From assembly GCA_028277515.1 (NCBI GenBank), contig JANQGC010000038.1, positions 1 to 62,328 of the forward strand: a DNA stretch of 62,328 nt, read 5' to 3'. This document shows, one piece after another, positions 17,554 through 28,300 of this stretch. The DNA comes from Anaerolineae bacterium. Its GTDB lineage: Bacteria; Chloroflexota; Anaerolineae; Promineifilales; Promineifilaceae. Below the pieces are notes generated by a model. The model searched no databases, had not been told where the DNA came from, and saw only the letters and a program-made list of their open reading frames with translations. Made by a program: the position numbers and the translations under genes. Position 1 is the first letter of the stretch. Every line of letters starts with the position of its first letter.

Positions 17554-18306
17554 ATGCCAATTGCCAAACAACCAGTCAAATATAATATTGCTCTGCCCGA
17601 ATTCGCAGGCCCTCTCGACCTTCTGTTGTATTTAATCGAGCAAGAAGAGCTAGATATCACAACAATATCTTTGGTTGAAGTGACCGAACAATATCTGGCT
17701 CAAATAGAAAAGATGAAAGAGGACCGCATCGATCAGTTGATCGATTTTCTAGTTGTTGGCGCCCGGCTGGTCCAAATTAAAAGCCGGGCTCTTTTGCCAA
17801 ATGAGCCAACCTTGCCTGTTGATGGGGAAGAGGAAGAAGATCCGGCCGAAGCGCTTCTGCGTCAATTGCGTCAATATCGACGATTTAAAGAGGCTGCGCA
17901 ATGGTTGCAGATGAGGGAAAGTGCCGGCCTGCGCTCATATCTGCGCGTCGTACCACCGAAAAAACCGCAAGGAAAACTGGATTTGAGCGACGTAACGCTG
18001 CAATCTTTATTGCGAGCTGTTAAGGATGCGTTAGCCAGGGCTGATGACCTGGAAGAAAGCGTGTCCTTGATTCGGCCGCGCCAGATAACACTTGCCGATC
18101 AAATAAAACGTCTGCGCAATCGGATCAGATCAAATCCAACCGTTCAGTTTGACGATCTACTATCCGCCCATTCCTCCCGAATAGAGATTGCCATAACCTT
18201 GTTGGCTGTATTGGAACTAATTAAGAGACGCGAAGTAACAGCTGCCCAAAATTTAAACTTTGGTCCTATTGAAATCAGGAAATTCCAAAAACAGGCGCCT
18301 ATCTAA
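17554..18306 (+). CDS. scpA: Segregation and condensation protein A
   Basis: This kleisin subunit bridges SMC heads in the chromosome-condensing SMC-ScpAB complex. The 250-residue product begins the domain with 'FAGPLDLLLYLIEQEELDITTISL' split into the usual N-terminal helices. 'FLVVGARLVQIKSRALLP' and the C-terminal winged-helix segment ending 'IEIAITLLAVLELIKRREV' are typical of ScpA. The usual neighbour scpB is not adjacent: the next gene is convergent with a 4-base gap. Confidence 0.93.
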   Translation: MPIAKQPVKYNIALPEFAGPLDLLLYLIEQEELDITTISLVEVTEQYLAQIEKMKEDRIDQLIDFLVVGARLVQIKSRALLPNEPTLPVDGEEEEDPAEALLRQLRQYRRFKEAAQWLQMRESAGLRSYLRVVPPKKPQGKLDLSDVTLQSLLRAVKDALARADDLEESVSLIRPRQITLADQIKRLRNRIRSNPTVQFDDLLSAHSSRIEIAITLLAVLELIKRREVTAAQNLNFGPIEIRKFQKQAPI

Positions 18307-18310
18307 TTGT

Positions 18311-18742
18311 TTACCACCAGCTTTTTGCTTTACCATAGCGCATAAGAAAATACCCCCCAACCCCCAGTACGATCAAGGGCAAAATATAGCGAATGACTAC
18401 AGCGCCTCCAAATCTCAGCAATATGGCTCCTGCAATTAAGGCTAATAGAATCCATAAACTTCTTGAAAGCAGACCGGCCCACTTGCTTAAATCTATCGGA
18501 ATCTCAGGTAAGGTGGTTGGTTCATTATCTCGTTGACGCTGAATTTGTGCGGCTTTGCAGTAGGTTCCGGATCCAATACGAAGCACATCCCCCCCGATAG
18601 TCCATTGACAACCACATTCCTTGCATTGATAGCACACAAAATCAGCCTGACCCGTTTCCCGGTCCGTGCGTTGAAGAATTTCTCCACCACAATGATCACA
18701 ATCAAATCCGCTATCTTTCCAAGTTGTACTTGTTTCGATCAT
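18311..18742 (-). CDS. Zinc-ribbon membrane protein
   Basis: The 143-residue product has an N-terminal zinc ribbon with 'CDHCGG' and 'CYQCKECGCQW' as candidate metal ligands. A polar linker is followed by two membrane segments (about 92-112 and 115-135). No named family is recognised. It converges on scpA with only 4 bases between stops and no hairpin there. The 204-base gap upstream (18743-18946) holds no gene and no confident promoter. Confidence 0.7.
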   Translation of the reverse strand: MIETSTTWKDSGFDCDHCGGEILQRTDRETGQADFVCYQCKECGCQWTIGGDVLRIGSGTYCKAAQIQRQRDNEPTTLPEIPIDLSKWAGLLSRSLWILLALIAGAILLRFGGAVVIRYILPLIVLGVGGYFLMRYGKAKSWW

Positions 18743-18946
18743 AGGAACTTTAATGTCTTAGAATAATATACGCCCTAAATATAATTCGTCAGAGCCTATT
18801 CCTTCACTCACTCGGAACCCTGTTTTTAACATCCAATATCCCATTGGTAATGCCCATTATACCGCGAATTGGCTATCAAGCGTGTTCATTTAATATAATT
18901 TGCATGAAGCTGTTACATTATGAATCCACCAGGCAAATTTAGGCAA

Positions 18947-19780
18947 TTACAAACCGGGCGGAGAATGGGTCAAATTTTCAACCACATAATTGTATATCGC
19001 AATATTTGGCTTATTCATTTCTTCAACTTTAGCCCTTATTTCAGGTGTGATTTGCGTGGCCTTGAAATCATCCGTCACAGGGCTTTTCATCATCCTGGGA
19101 ACTTTCAATTCGACCTTGTATAAAGTATAAAATTGATCAATAAAGTCGGGTAAATGCTCTAAAACGCCGACAAGATGAAACTTCTTCAAATTTGAAATAG
19201 CCCGCTCAATCGCTTGATCATTTTGAAAATGAGTTATTACCCCATCTGTGGTGAAATGTTTAATTGAATCATCACCGGCAAATTGCATCGCGTAATCACA
19301 TCCGTAACCCCAGGCCATCTCGGTTTGTAAGAAATCCTCTAAATCAATATCTAACGCATAATGGTTCCCCATCTTATAGCGATTATAGAAATAGAGAGAG
19401 AACCACTTATTAACTGGGTGGCGTAACAATGTAATAAATGCATATTTATCGTGAAATGATTCAAATGCTTTATTACTGAATGCGAAATGACCAGAAACAA
19501 AGCGGTAATTTTGTGCCAGGTAATAATGCAGTATGTCACGATTAAAAACGAGCGGATCTTGTCCAAGATTATTAGCCGCAGCAAGCGCCGCACCAGTATG
19601 TAGATGTCCAATCCGGCGATCATCCTTCGGATTCATCGTGTAATAATTTTGCCGAATAGAATTTACAAGCGAGGTCCCACCACACTTTGGAATATGTAAG
19701 AAAAATATATCTTGTTGAATTTCAGGTTTACCAATTCTAGAAAAGGCACGCCTTATGCGCGTTGAAAAATCCTGTAACAT
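18947..19780 (-). CDS. Sulfotransferase (Sulfotransfer_2-like)
   Basis: It probably transfers sulfate from PAPS to a sugar or protein. The 277-residue product has the 5'-phosphosulfate loop 'LHIPKCGGTSLVNSI' (PKCGGTS at 31-37) and a second PAPS-contacting segment 'ITLLRHPVNKWFSLYF', both typical of carbohydrate sulfotransferases. Its start is only 6 bases downstream of the stop of the preceding secreted-protein gene, so it is likely the last gene of that transcript. This makes the Thr-Pro surface proteins possible substrates. The acceptor is unknown. Confidence 0.88.
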   Translation of the reverse strand: MLQDFSTRIRRAFSRIGKPEIQQDIFFLHIPKCGGTSLVNSIRQNYYTMNPKDDRRIGHLHTGAALAAANNLGQDPLVFNRDILHYYLAQNYRFVSGHFAFSNKAFESFHDKYAFITLLRHPVNKWFSLYFYNRYKMGNHYALDIDLEDFLQTEMAWGYGCDYAMQFAGDDSIKHFTTDGVITHFQNDQAIERAISNLKKFHLVGVLEHLPDFIDQFYTLYKVELKVPRMMKSPVTDDFKATQITPEIRAKVEEMNKPNIAIYNYVVENLTHSPPGL

Positions 19781-19786
19781 ACAAAC

Positions 19787-20938
19787 TTATGGGATATAGT
19801 TTTGCCATCCTGAGAACTCAGCCCCCTCAGCAACGACCACTGCCTGGAACAGCATATCAAGAGGGTACCATTCATCAGGATCCTCGCCATTCCATTCCCA
19901 CTCATGAAAATCACTTACATTTAGTCCCTCTTCATTACGAATAAGCGCGCCGTATTTTACACGCGGCTGGGACCAATCGACAGGCAAGAGATTTTTCATC
20001 CATAATTCATCCAACTTATCATCCCACTCCACTACAACACCCGCTTTGGTGAAGACACGTTTCTGACTGCTGCAATTCTCAACGCTTAAATTAGGAAGCT
20101 GCCAAAAACAGATTTGCAGCCTCAAATTTTGAATCACGGGCATGCTTCTAATTTGCGCTCTCATATAAACCCTACCGCCGGTGAAATCTACCGGATCGAC
20201 CCAATTGCCATTGGCCTGCGGAGGTTGAATAAATCCAAATCCCTTATGCTTTTTAAGCATTTCTCTATCCCATTCATAAACAAGGATTTCTGTTGATTGT
20301 CCAACATCAATGATTAAATTTGATGTATCAGAACCAAAACTATTACTTATAGTTAAAGTATAGGTTGTCGCCTCCGCAGGGGAAATTTGATAATTAGTCG
20401 TGTCTGGCGAGAGAACACCAATGGGATCTAACTCGATTCCTTCCACAATTCCAATTGTTGTCCATCGTAAATAAGTGCTTTCTCCAGCAAACATGGATGA
20501 ATCATCAGCTATAAAACTGGTGATGCTGGGCGGAGCCGGCGTTTCAGTTGGAGTCGGCGTCATTGTTGGGGTCATGGTTGGCGTCGCCGTCGAAGTTGCC
20601 GTTGCGCTCATTGTTGGCGTTGCAGTCAATGTTGCGCTCATAGTCGGTGTCGCCGTGGCGGTTGGAGTGAGCGTAGACGTAGGTTCGTCAGTGGGTGTTG
20701 CCGTAGGTGATGGGGTATTTGTCAGCGTCATTGTTGGCGTATTTTGAGGGGTGGCTGTTTCCTCCGGCTGATTATCCTTTTCTCCCACAATAACAGGTAT
20801 AAAACTGCTAGATAGTTCCTCCGCAAAAACAACCTGCCATTGCCCCCGCGTCAAATATCCAGCACCAAAATAGCTGAAAGTTAGCACCAAAATAGCTGCA
20901 ATAAAAGCCAGGATAAGGGGTTTATTGTTTGAGTTCAT
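19787..20938 (-). CDS. Secreted Thr-Pro linker protein, tandem paralogue 1
   Basis: The 383-residue product has an N-terminal membrane segment (about 8-25), an 'SFIPVIVGE' motif at about 45-53, and a roughly 75-residue Thr/Pro/Ala linker in short repeats. An immunoglobulin-like segment ('[13 protein letters not shown]' to '[10 protein letters not shown]') follows. The last 170 residues form a Cys-containing domain ('[16 protein letters not shown]', '[13 protein letters not shown]', 'EFSGWQNY') that I cannot name. AAGGA precedes the ATG. The next gene upstream encodes a paralogue with the same order of parts, 3 bases away. Likely displayed on the cell surface. Confidence 0.8.
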   Translation of the reverse strand: MNSNNKPLILAFIAAILVLTFSYFGAGYLTRGQWQVVFAEELSSSFIPVIVGEKDNQPEETATPQNTPTMTLTNTPSPTATPTDEPTSTLTPTATATPTMSATLTATPTMSATATSTATPTMTPTMTPTPTETPAPPSITSFIADDSSMFAGESTYLRWTTIGIVEGIELDPIGVLSPDTTNYQISPAEATTYTLTISNSFGSDTSNLIIDVGQSTEILVYEWDREMLKKHKGFGFIQPPQANGNWVDPVDFTGGRVYMRAQIRSMPVIQNLRLQICFWQLPNLSVENCSSQKRVFTKAGVVVEWDDKLDELWMKNLLPVDWSQPRVKYGALIRNEEGLNVSDFHEWEWNGEDPDEWYPLDMLFQAVVVAEGAEFSGWQNYIP

Positions 20939-20941
20939 CGT

Positions 20942-21994
20942 TTAATCCTTATTGTAGTTTTCCCAGCCCGAGAATTCGACCCCGTCAGCAACGACAACAA
21001 CCGTAAACCGCCAATCAAGCGGATACCATTTGTCGGGATCTTCTCCACCCCAATTGAAATCGAGGTAATCACTGACCGGCAATCCTTCACTATTTTTAAT
21101 GACAGCAGCCACACGTTTTCTAGGCTGAGAATAATCTACTTCGCCCTTTATTTTCAATAGATTTCGCATGGGTATAGACCAGCTAACCGAATTCCCGGCA
21201 GTTCCAAGCACATCTTTTTCTCGCGTACAATTTTCAATGCTAAGATCGTCTAACTGCCAGAAGCAGAATTGCAGGCGCATATTTTTATCTTCGGGGATTG
21301 AGTTTACAACCACTTGTAATTCCAAGGTACCATTCGCGAAATCAACAGGGCTTGTCCAATCTCCATTGGCGCGTGGTGGTTGCACATGAGGGAAGCCGTG
21401 ATGCTTCTTGAGAACATCCTTGTCCCAATCATAAACCAATAGCTCTTGACCGATTTGTACATCAACCACAACATCTGCTGTGTCAAATCCATACTCATTG
21501 CTTGCAGTTAGCGTATAAGTTGTCATCTCTGATGGAGATACTTGAACTTTGTCCGATTCAAGTTCTAAGAAACCACCTGGAGCCAATTCCAGGCTTTCAA
21601 CCGTATTTGAAATTGACCACCTTAGATAGGTGCTGCCGCCGGCCAGAATTGTGGAAGTATCGGCCGTCAAACTGTTGATATTCGGCGACCGCGGGTCACG
21701 CGTTGGTGTCGGTGTTGGTGTGAATGTGGGTGTTGGCGTCGGTGTATTCGTCGGTGTTGGCGTGAAAGTTGGCGTCGCAGTCGGCGTGCTCGTCGGTGGA
21801 TTTTCGCTGGTTGCTGTTGGGGAAGGCATATTATCTGCTTCGCCCATAATCACCGGCAAGTAACCATTCTCCTCTTGCTTAGCAGCGGCCGAAAACGGCC
21901 GTGATTCAATTACATTCAAACCTAACAATCCTAAAAACATGAAAAATACAACTGCAAAAATCCCTATTAAGAAATTGTGCTTTAGATCGTTCAT
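20942..21994 (-). CDS. Secreted Thr-Pro linker protein, tandem paralogue 2
   Basis: The 350-residue product has the same design as its downstream neighbour: membrane segment (about 9-27), 'GYLPVIMGE' motif, Thr-Pro linker (about 60-100), an Ig-like segment and the same unnamed C-terminal domain. Shared landmarks are 'LLVYDWDKDVLKKHHGF', 'RLQFCFWQLDDLSIENC', 'GEDPDKWYPLDWRF' and 'EFSGWENY'. The two clearly arose by tandem duplication, and the linker is the most diverged part. A GGGAG precedes the ATG. It probably binds or decorates surface glycan; that is inference from context. Confidence 0.8.
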   Translation of the reverse strand: MNDLKHNFLIGIFAVVFFMFLGLLGLNVIESRPFSAAAKQEENGYLPVIMGEADNMPSPTATSENPPTSTPTATPTFTPTPTNTPTPTPTFTPTPTPTRDPRSPNINSLTADTSTILAGGSTYLRWSISNTVESLELAPGGFLELESDKVQVSPSEMTTYTLTASNEYGFDTADVVVDVQIGQELLVYDWDKDVLKKHHGFPHVQPPRANGDWTSPVDFANGTLELQVVVNSIPEDKNMRLQFCFWQLDDLSIENCTREKDVLGTAGNSVSWSIPMRNLLKIKGEVDYSQPRKRVAAVIKNSEGLPVSDYLDFNWGGEDPDKWYPLDWRFTVVVVADGVEFSGWENYNKD

Positions 21995-22037
21995 TTTCTC
22001 CCATCTCTCCGAATAAACTAACCGTTTTTATCCTTGA

Positions 22038-22083
22038 AGAACTAACCCCAATTATTCCTACCATATATCTAGTGATTAGTTCT
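22038..22083. repeat. Imperfect-loop inverted repeat between two surface-protein genes
   Basis: AGAACTAA (22038-22045) and TTAGTTCT (22076-22083) are perfect complements across 30 bases. They lie in the gap between the 1031-residue protein and paralogue 2. There is no T run, so a terminator is doubtful. Confidence 0.3.
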
Positions 22084-22108
22084 CACCTGATAAAGCTAAA
22101 CGCTTGAA

Positions 22109-25100
22109 TTAGCGCTTGATAAACGGTAAGTGGACTAAATAGGCTTGCTCAAATTCTTGAACAAAAATTGCCCTGACAAATAAATCACCAGTCACCTGTA
22201 CTTGAACAACGTTCTCAGTTCCGGATATATCTCCCTCCCATCTCACGAAGCGCCATCCCTGATCGGCAATCGCCGACAATTGTATTACTTCTGCAAAATT
22301 ATAGGCCGGCTTATCAGGTGAGAGCACTACAGTTCCACCACCTGAAACCTCAATTTCAAGCGCATACGCTTCCTTTTCGACAAATACCGCCGTGACTGAT
22401 TTGTTGCCATCCATTAGCATCGTTTTGGATGTCTCGCTCCCGGACAGCGACCCTTCCCAATGATCGAATTGCCATCCATTTTCAGCTTGAGCGGTCACAG
22501 TGACCGACTCATTAAGATCGTATAAGGTTTTGTCCGGATTTTTAATAACAGTTCCTTGCCCTATGATCGTCGTCTCTAGATTGAATGGACCGCCCGCAAT
22601 TGGTTCAAATAATGCAGTCACTTGATCATCAAAATCGAATTCAACGGTAACTTCGGGATTCGTTTGGCCATTAATAGGCGACCCAATCCATCTCACAAAG
22701 GTCCAGCCCGGATCGGCTGTCGCTGTCAAAGTTACCGGATTTCCACATTCCACATTCTTTGCCACAGATCCATTGCCTTGAATGTTGACCGGCAGCGACA
22801 AAGGCAACTGGTCTTCCGGCGCAATGGGATTATTCGCATCGAACCAGTAATCAACTTGTGCATTTACAGGTGGAATTTCCGAAGGTCCTGAGACATTGCC
22901 GGCAAAAACACCTGCCCTATTCACGGCTAACGGAAAATCAAAAAATCCGGCATCATCCCATTCTGTTCCGGTTAGAGAAAATTGAACGTGCCATTGTCCA
23001 TTTTCTCTCATGATCCAGAAATAAAGCGGACCCTCGCTATTTGCTCCATTGACAGGAGCCTTTTTTAATATCGAATTTTGACCATCTCTATGTCCAATAA
23101 CATATAAGTCGGTCTTTCCATTATTAAATTGGTAACTTACCCGGAACAGTGTGTTTTCATCTTCCTCAATCAAAACCCCCTGGAACTGCACCTCCGCGCT
23201 TACCCCGGAACTAAACTTTACTTGTAAATTATTGGGATCCGTGACATCGCGTATAAGTCGCGGTGCCCTGATTAAAGGTTGGCCTTGTTCCGCCCAAATG
23301 TCATGAGCAGTTCCACCGGGAACATTGAGATTAATTTCTGTTGTCGTTAATTCCAGGTCCGAATCGTCAAGCGGATCGAGAAATTCCCAATTAGAATCCA
23401 GCTCACAATAATTAAAATCATCCGAAACAATAGAAATTAATTGCTGAGTGGTAAATGAGTCATCATTTTCGGTTGCGGTATTATCGGCATTATCTGATGA
23501 AGATACTTCAAAATGATAGATTTCTTCAGAGTCTAAATTGTCTAAATAAAGATAATGTTCAGTCTTTAAAGCAGAATCCGTTACCGTTTCTCCATAAGCG
23601 GCCGTCTCTCCATAATTAACCGTGCTGGTTGCCGGTTCATCCGTCTTCCAATGAACCGTAGCCCCATCTGGCTCTTCAGAAACGATCACATCAGAAATCA
23701 CAGGCGGGGTTACATCCGGTTGGCCATTGAGTGGTGTTATCGTTACATTGCGAAAGATCATTTGAACATAATGAGCCGCCAGTAAAATCGAACCGGATTG
23801 GGGGCTGTCAGCCTGGCCATTTAATTCTTTGAACCAATTTGCTGGTTCCGGATCATCCTCATGCCAAACTTTGAACTTATATTTTCCAAATGATCCATTC
23901 GAACTTTCCACGCGGATTTTCCAAATATAATTTTCACCCTCTTCGATGATTAACGAGGTCGCCCCTGATTTTTTCTGGTTGTGGTTCAGCCACATGCTAA
24001 ACTGGCCGCCTCCCATTTGATCCTTGTCCCATTCATACCAGCTGGCGATGGCCGGCAGCCAGCCACATTTTGGCCGGTATGCCGGATCGCAAACAGGTGG
24101 AAGGTCCGTATGCCCTTTCCAATGCATGAACAATCCAATCGCTGGGGCAGCATTTCCAGGGTCGAATCCCCTCGGATCAACACTTTGCACCTGGATCTCT
24201 ACTTGCGCCTCGTAATCTGTCCAATTTTGATCGCCAATCGCAACAACGCGGTCATAGCCAATAACGTCATTGCGAATGCCGTTTTGAAGGACCGACCACT
24301 GCCCATCAACCACTTGCCCCGCATCTAAAATCTCTCCTGTTACATCCCAATCAACGTAATCTGGCAGAGGCCAGACATTGGTTCCATCATAATTGACAGT
24401 GACTTCTAGTTGTGTCTGGTCGGCCGAATTATCGATAGCTGTAATCAGCACACTGTTTTCGCCTTCTTGCAATAAAGTCTCATCAATATCAATATTGAAA
24501 TCACCAAGCTCTTGCAATCTTCGAGCATCGGGGCCGATTGTTAAGGGCACATCGGGGCCACCGTTCAGAGAATATTTCAAGCTGCTCACCACCCCGTCCG
24601 GATCGAAAACATTGCCTAGAATATTGACATAATTCTGGGACATTCCAATTTGGCCAAAAGGTTGGGTCTCACCGTACCAAACGTTTATCACAGGTTCCGC
24701 TGAAACCGGTGACTCGGTTCCTCTCTCAATGATCAACGCTTCAGGTATTCGTATTTTGGGGACCTGGTTGGTTAAACGGCCGTTTCTATCAAAATAGGGA
24801 ACATCAACGGTTTCGTAATACAGGCCAAGGGGGCGGAAAACGGCCGTCACGACCTGGCCACTCGCAGCCGTGATAGATGATTCATTTCTAGCAGCAGGAG
24901 AGATCCCTTCCCAACCCTCAAACAACCAAAATTCTGACGGTTCAGCCGATAACGCGACCAATTCATCGCATGGAACGTCAACAGGATTATTATAACTACT
25001 GAGAACGCTCCTTTGATCGTTTGCTAATAAGGTATCAACCGTTCCCCCACCCCTGATTAATACCGTAACCTGGCATTGAGGATCGACCTGAATCCCACCT

Positions 25101-25204
25101 GTTTCACCATTTGCCGGGGTAATATAAGCAAACCCTGGGTAGGGCAACAGCCAAAGTTGAAGAAAACCCAACGAGAAAATTAACCCGAATAATCGAAGTC
25201 GCAT
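22109..25204 (-). CDS. Large secreted modular protein with InlB-type B repeats
   Basis: The ATG at 25204 is preferred over 25258 because a signal peptide (about 3-25) starts there and GAGAG precedes it. The product is 1031 residues. In order: a divergent B-repeat-like domain (about 40-115), a shared module of about 350 residues containing 'QNYVNILGNVFDPDG' and 'KYSLNGGPDVPL', a fibronectin-III-like domain ('PDGATVHWKTDEPATSTVNYG'), a concanavalin-like domain ('SDDFNYCELDSNWEF' to 'FAGNVSG'), three B repeats of about 70 residues ending in '..ALFEP', '..AVFVE', '..AIFVQ', and a terminal 'YLVHLPFIKR'. Probably an adhesive or glycan-binding surface protein. Confidence 0.85.
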   Translation of the reverse strand: MRLRLFGLIFSLGFLQLWLLPYPGFAYITPANGETGGIQVDPQCQVTVLIRGGGTVDTLLANDQRSVLSSYNNPVDVPCDELVALSAEPSEFWLFEGWEGISPAARNESSITAASGQVVTAVFRPLGLYYETVDVPYFDRNGRLTNQVPKIRIPEALIIERGTESPVSAEPVINVWYGETQPFGQIGMSQNYVNILGNVFDPDGVVSSLKYSLNGGPDVPLTIGPDARRLQELGDFNIDIDETLLQEGENSVLITAIDNSADQTQLEVTVNYDGTNVWPLPDYVDWDVTGEILDAGQVVDGQWSVLQNGIRNDVIGYDRVVAIGDQNWTDYEAQVEIQVQSVDPRGFDPGNAAPAIGLFMHWKGHTDLPPVCDPAYRPKCGWLPAIASWYEWDKDQMGGGQFSMWLNHNQKKSGATSLIIEEGENYIWKIRVESSNGSFGKYKFKVWHEDDPEPANWFKELNGQADSPQSGSILLAAHYVQMIFRNVTITPLNGQPDVTPPVISDVIVSEEPDGATVHWKTDEPATSTVNYGETAAYGETVTDSALKTEHYLYLDNLDSEEIYHFEVSSSDNADNTATENDDSFTTQQLISIVSDDFNYCELDSNWEFLDPLDDSDLELTTTEINLNVPGGTAHDIWAEQGQPLIRAPRLIRDVTDPNNLQVKFSSGVSAEVQFQGVLIEEDENTLFRVSYQFNNGKTDLYVIGHRDGQNSILKKAPVNGANSEGPLYFWIMRENGQWHVQFSLTGTEWDDAGFFDFPLAVNRAGVFAGNVSGPSEIPPVNAQVDYWFDANNPIAPEDQLPLSLPVNIQGNGSVAKNVECGNPVTLTATADPGWTFVRWIGSPINGQTNPEVTVEFDFDDQVTALFEPIAGGPFNLETTIIGQGTVIKNPDKTLYDLNESVTVTAQAENGWQFDHWEGSLSGSETSKTMLMDGNKSVTAVFVEKEAYALEIEVSGGGTVVLSPDKPAYNFAEVIQLSAIADQGWRFVRWEGDISGTENVVQVQVTGDLFVRAIFVQEFEQAYLVHLPFIKR

Positions 25205-25304
25205 ATAAGCTCTCTCTTCGCTCCCATACCGCACATTTCTCTGGGCCAGGACAATCATTGGCCGGCAGACAAAATATCAAGTTAAAATGTGAGGGGATTG
25301 AATA

Positions 25305-25340
25305 AACATGGCGACGCAATTATCAGGGCATCGCCATGTT
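25305..25340 (-). terminator. Hairpin after the 1082-residue surface protein gene
   Basis: AACATGGCGA (25305-25314) pairs perfectly with TCGCCATGTT (25331-25340). On the minus strand it begins 11 bases after the stop and is followed by a short TTTATT tail. Probably an intrinsic terminator with a weak T run. Confidence 0.55.
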
Positions 25341-25351
25341 ATTCTTAGATT

Positions 25352-28300
25352 CTAATTTCTTATGACAACGGGCATGTATATCAGCCCCGAAAGCTCCTCA
25401 ACCACGGTAATCTTCACAGTTTTACTGCTGATGAGTTGCCCGTCCGAGGCCTCAAACGTAACAAAGTGCTCTCCCAAATCATTGATTGTAGGTGTCCAGG
25501 TGAACAGACCTGACCCGTCTCCATTATCGTTAAATATTGCTGTTGAAGGCTTATTTGTAACTGATAAGGATGGCGGGCCGGCTCCATCCGGATCCGTCGC
25601 AGTAACCGTGAAGGACATTTGAGTTCCCACGGCTCCAATCTGATCGGGAATGATTCCAAATTCCGGAGGCAGGTTGGACCCTGAGCTGAAGTTTGCGGTA
25701 ACAGCATGGTCCCTGCTGATGGTTAAACTTTCAGGATTACTGTTGCCACTCAAGTCACCGCCCCATCCGATAAAGTTTGAATCCGCGCCGGGATTCGCCG
25801 TTAGCTGCACAACTTCGCCACAAGTATAGTTTTCCTTATCCGGGCTGAGAACGACCGATCCATTCCCATTGGTTGTCACATCTATTTTATATTCCGTTTC
25901 ATCTTCAGGAACGATTGGCATTGCCGTATTGAAGAAGTAATCAATGGATGTGGTAAAAGCTGGATTACCACCTGCATTGCCCGCAAACACACCAACCTCA
26001 CCAACATTCAAGGGGTGGTTAAACTTCTTGCTCAGCGTCCAATCGAGACCATCTTCAGAATAAAATTGACTCCAGTTATCACCGGCGCGCGACACTCTCA
26101 TATACTTTGGCGCACCTGCCAGGACCTCGTTATTGGTTTGCTGTCCGGCACCATTCGTAAACTTGGCCGCAAAAATGCGCATATTGGTCCCATCATGGTG
26201 GAAATCGAAGCGCAAGAAGTTTTCACTATTTTGCCGGATTAATATACCTTGCATCTGGAAGCTTTGGTTGACGTCTGAGTTGAACTTAACTTCCACTTCA
26301 AAGTTTGCATTTTCAGCAGGCGTTAACGCTTTCGGCGCATCATCGACATCGGTCCAAAGATCATGGCTGGACCCGCCCGGGATGGAAATCTCCAAATCAG
26401 TGCCCGTCATGGTGAACGTACCGTCACCCTTGGGATCGAATGTCGTCCACCGGCCATTATCTAACTCGCAGCGATTAAAATCATCTGATTGCGGATCGAC
26501 GGCCGGCACAAAAGAAGCGCTGACACTCTTATTGGCATCCATAACTACGATGGAAGGGCTTGACGCTCCAGTCAAATCGCCTCCCCAAGCGCCAAGCATA
26601 AACCCAGGATCAGGTAAGGCATTTAGAACAACAACTTCCCCAACTGCATAGGACGCCTTGTCTGGTTCAATGAGAACATCTCCATTTGGTCCGGCACTTA
26701 CGTTCAAAGTGTAGGATTGTCCTTCAACAAAAATTGGTGTGATGCTCTTGTTAGAATTCATGGTGATCGTTGCCGGATTGTCACTGCCGGTCAAGTCACC
26801 CGACCATTCGCTGAATACATAGCCAACTTCGGGAACTGCGGTTAGTTCAACCTCTTCACCCTCTTCGTACGCTCCCTTATCAGGATCTTTTTCAACGGAA
26901 CCCTCACCTACTGGAGGGTTAATCGTAATAGAATAGGTTGGGATCTCCTGGAAAATCGCCCTGACAGTTGTCGCTTCTTCAATAATGAAGGATGTCGGAT
27001 TATCAGTTCCCGTGTGACCCTGCCGCCATTCTATAAATTCAAAACCGGGATCGGGAATCGCTTCCAGGGTCACGACTTCACCCACCAGGTATTGAGCGGC
27101 CGCAGGATCGACATTGACCGAACCTCCCCCATTATTAGTGACCGAAAGATTCACATAATTTTCCGGTACAAACACACCGGTAACCGAAGCATTTGATGTT
27201 AGCGTGAACGAAATTGGGTAATCGCGTCCCGAAAGGTTGCCTTCCCATCTCGCCAATTCGTGGCCAGGATCAGGATTGGCATTAATCTCAACCACTTCGC
27301 CATAATCGTAGCTTCCTTTATTTGGATTGGCCGAAACGGTGCCATTACCCTGTTCATTTAAGGTGAGGGATGGATTGATGCTGCTCAACGGCTTTACAGC
27401 GACATTGCCAATATTGACATCAACATAATGGGCCAAAATCACAATTGAACCGGAATCGGGGCCGTCTGGGTCGCCATCATGGATAATATGCCATTCATAT
27501 GGTTCCGGATCACCCTGCTTCCAGACCTTAAACCGGTATATGGCTCCACCACCAATCTTCGACTGGACACTGGCTTTATACATGTAGGTAACACCAAACT
27601 CCAATTGGACATCTGGGTTCGTCCCAACTTCGTCTCCTCCATAAGCTAACATTTGTAGGCCGGAAACGATTTCATCGTCTTCGTTCTCCTTCCACCGGTT
27701 CCAGGCCAGTGCCCCCAAGTTTTCCCAACCAAGCCGCGGTTGTTCGCTATTTTTCTGAAAATATCCAGGCCAGCGGAGAATCAATCCAATGCCCGGGCCG
27801 GCCGGAATGGGCCGAAATCCATCTTCATTTAAGCCATTGATGGTGATGGGCACAGTTACTTCATAATCATCCCAGGTGTCCTGATCACCAATGGCAACCA
27901 TGCGATCATAAACATGATAATAGGGGACTAATTCGCCATTCTCAATAATCCACGCGCCATCAACCACCTGGGCAATATCTAAAATATCGGTGTGGCTGAC
28001 AATGCCGGTCCAATCGGCCGTATAGTTCTTTGGCCAGGAGTTTCCGGCATCATAATTCACAGTAACGGTCGTTTGCCCTTGTTCACCACCATTGTCGGTC
28101 GCTTTGATTAAAACTGTATTTGCCCCATCATTCAGTGAATTAATATCTAATTCAATATGGAAATCTCCCTTGAGTGCCAGGCGTCGTTGATCCGGCCCAA
28201 CCGAAAGCGGCGTATCCGGACCACCATTGAGAGAGTAGGTTAATGATGAGATTCCATTTCCACTATCCGAAGGGAAAACTCTCCCTAGAATATCAACCCA

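Noticed and set aside
20545..20745. Short tandem repeats resembling a repeat array
   Set aside because: They encode the Thr-Pro-Ala linker of a secreted protein in frame. Spacing is irregular and there are no unique spacers, so this is not a CRISPR array.
23900..24330. Plus-strand open frame of 115 codons inside the 1031-residue surface protein gene
   Set aside because: It is antisense to a well-supported coding region and has no family features; similar long antisense frames elsewhere were also discarded.
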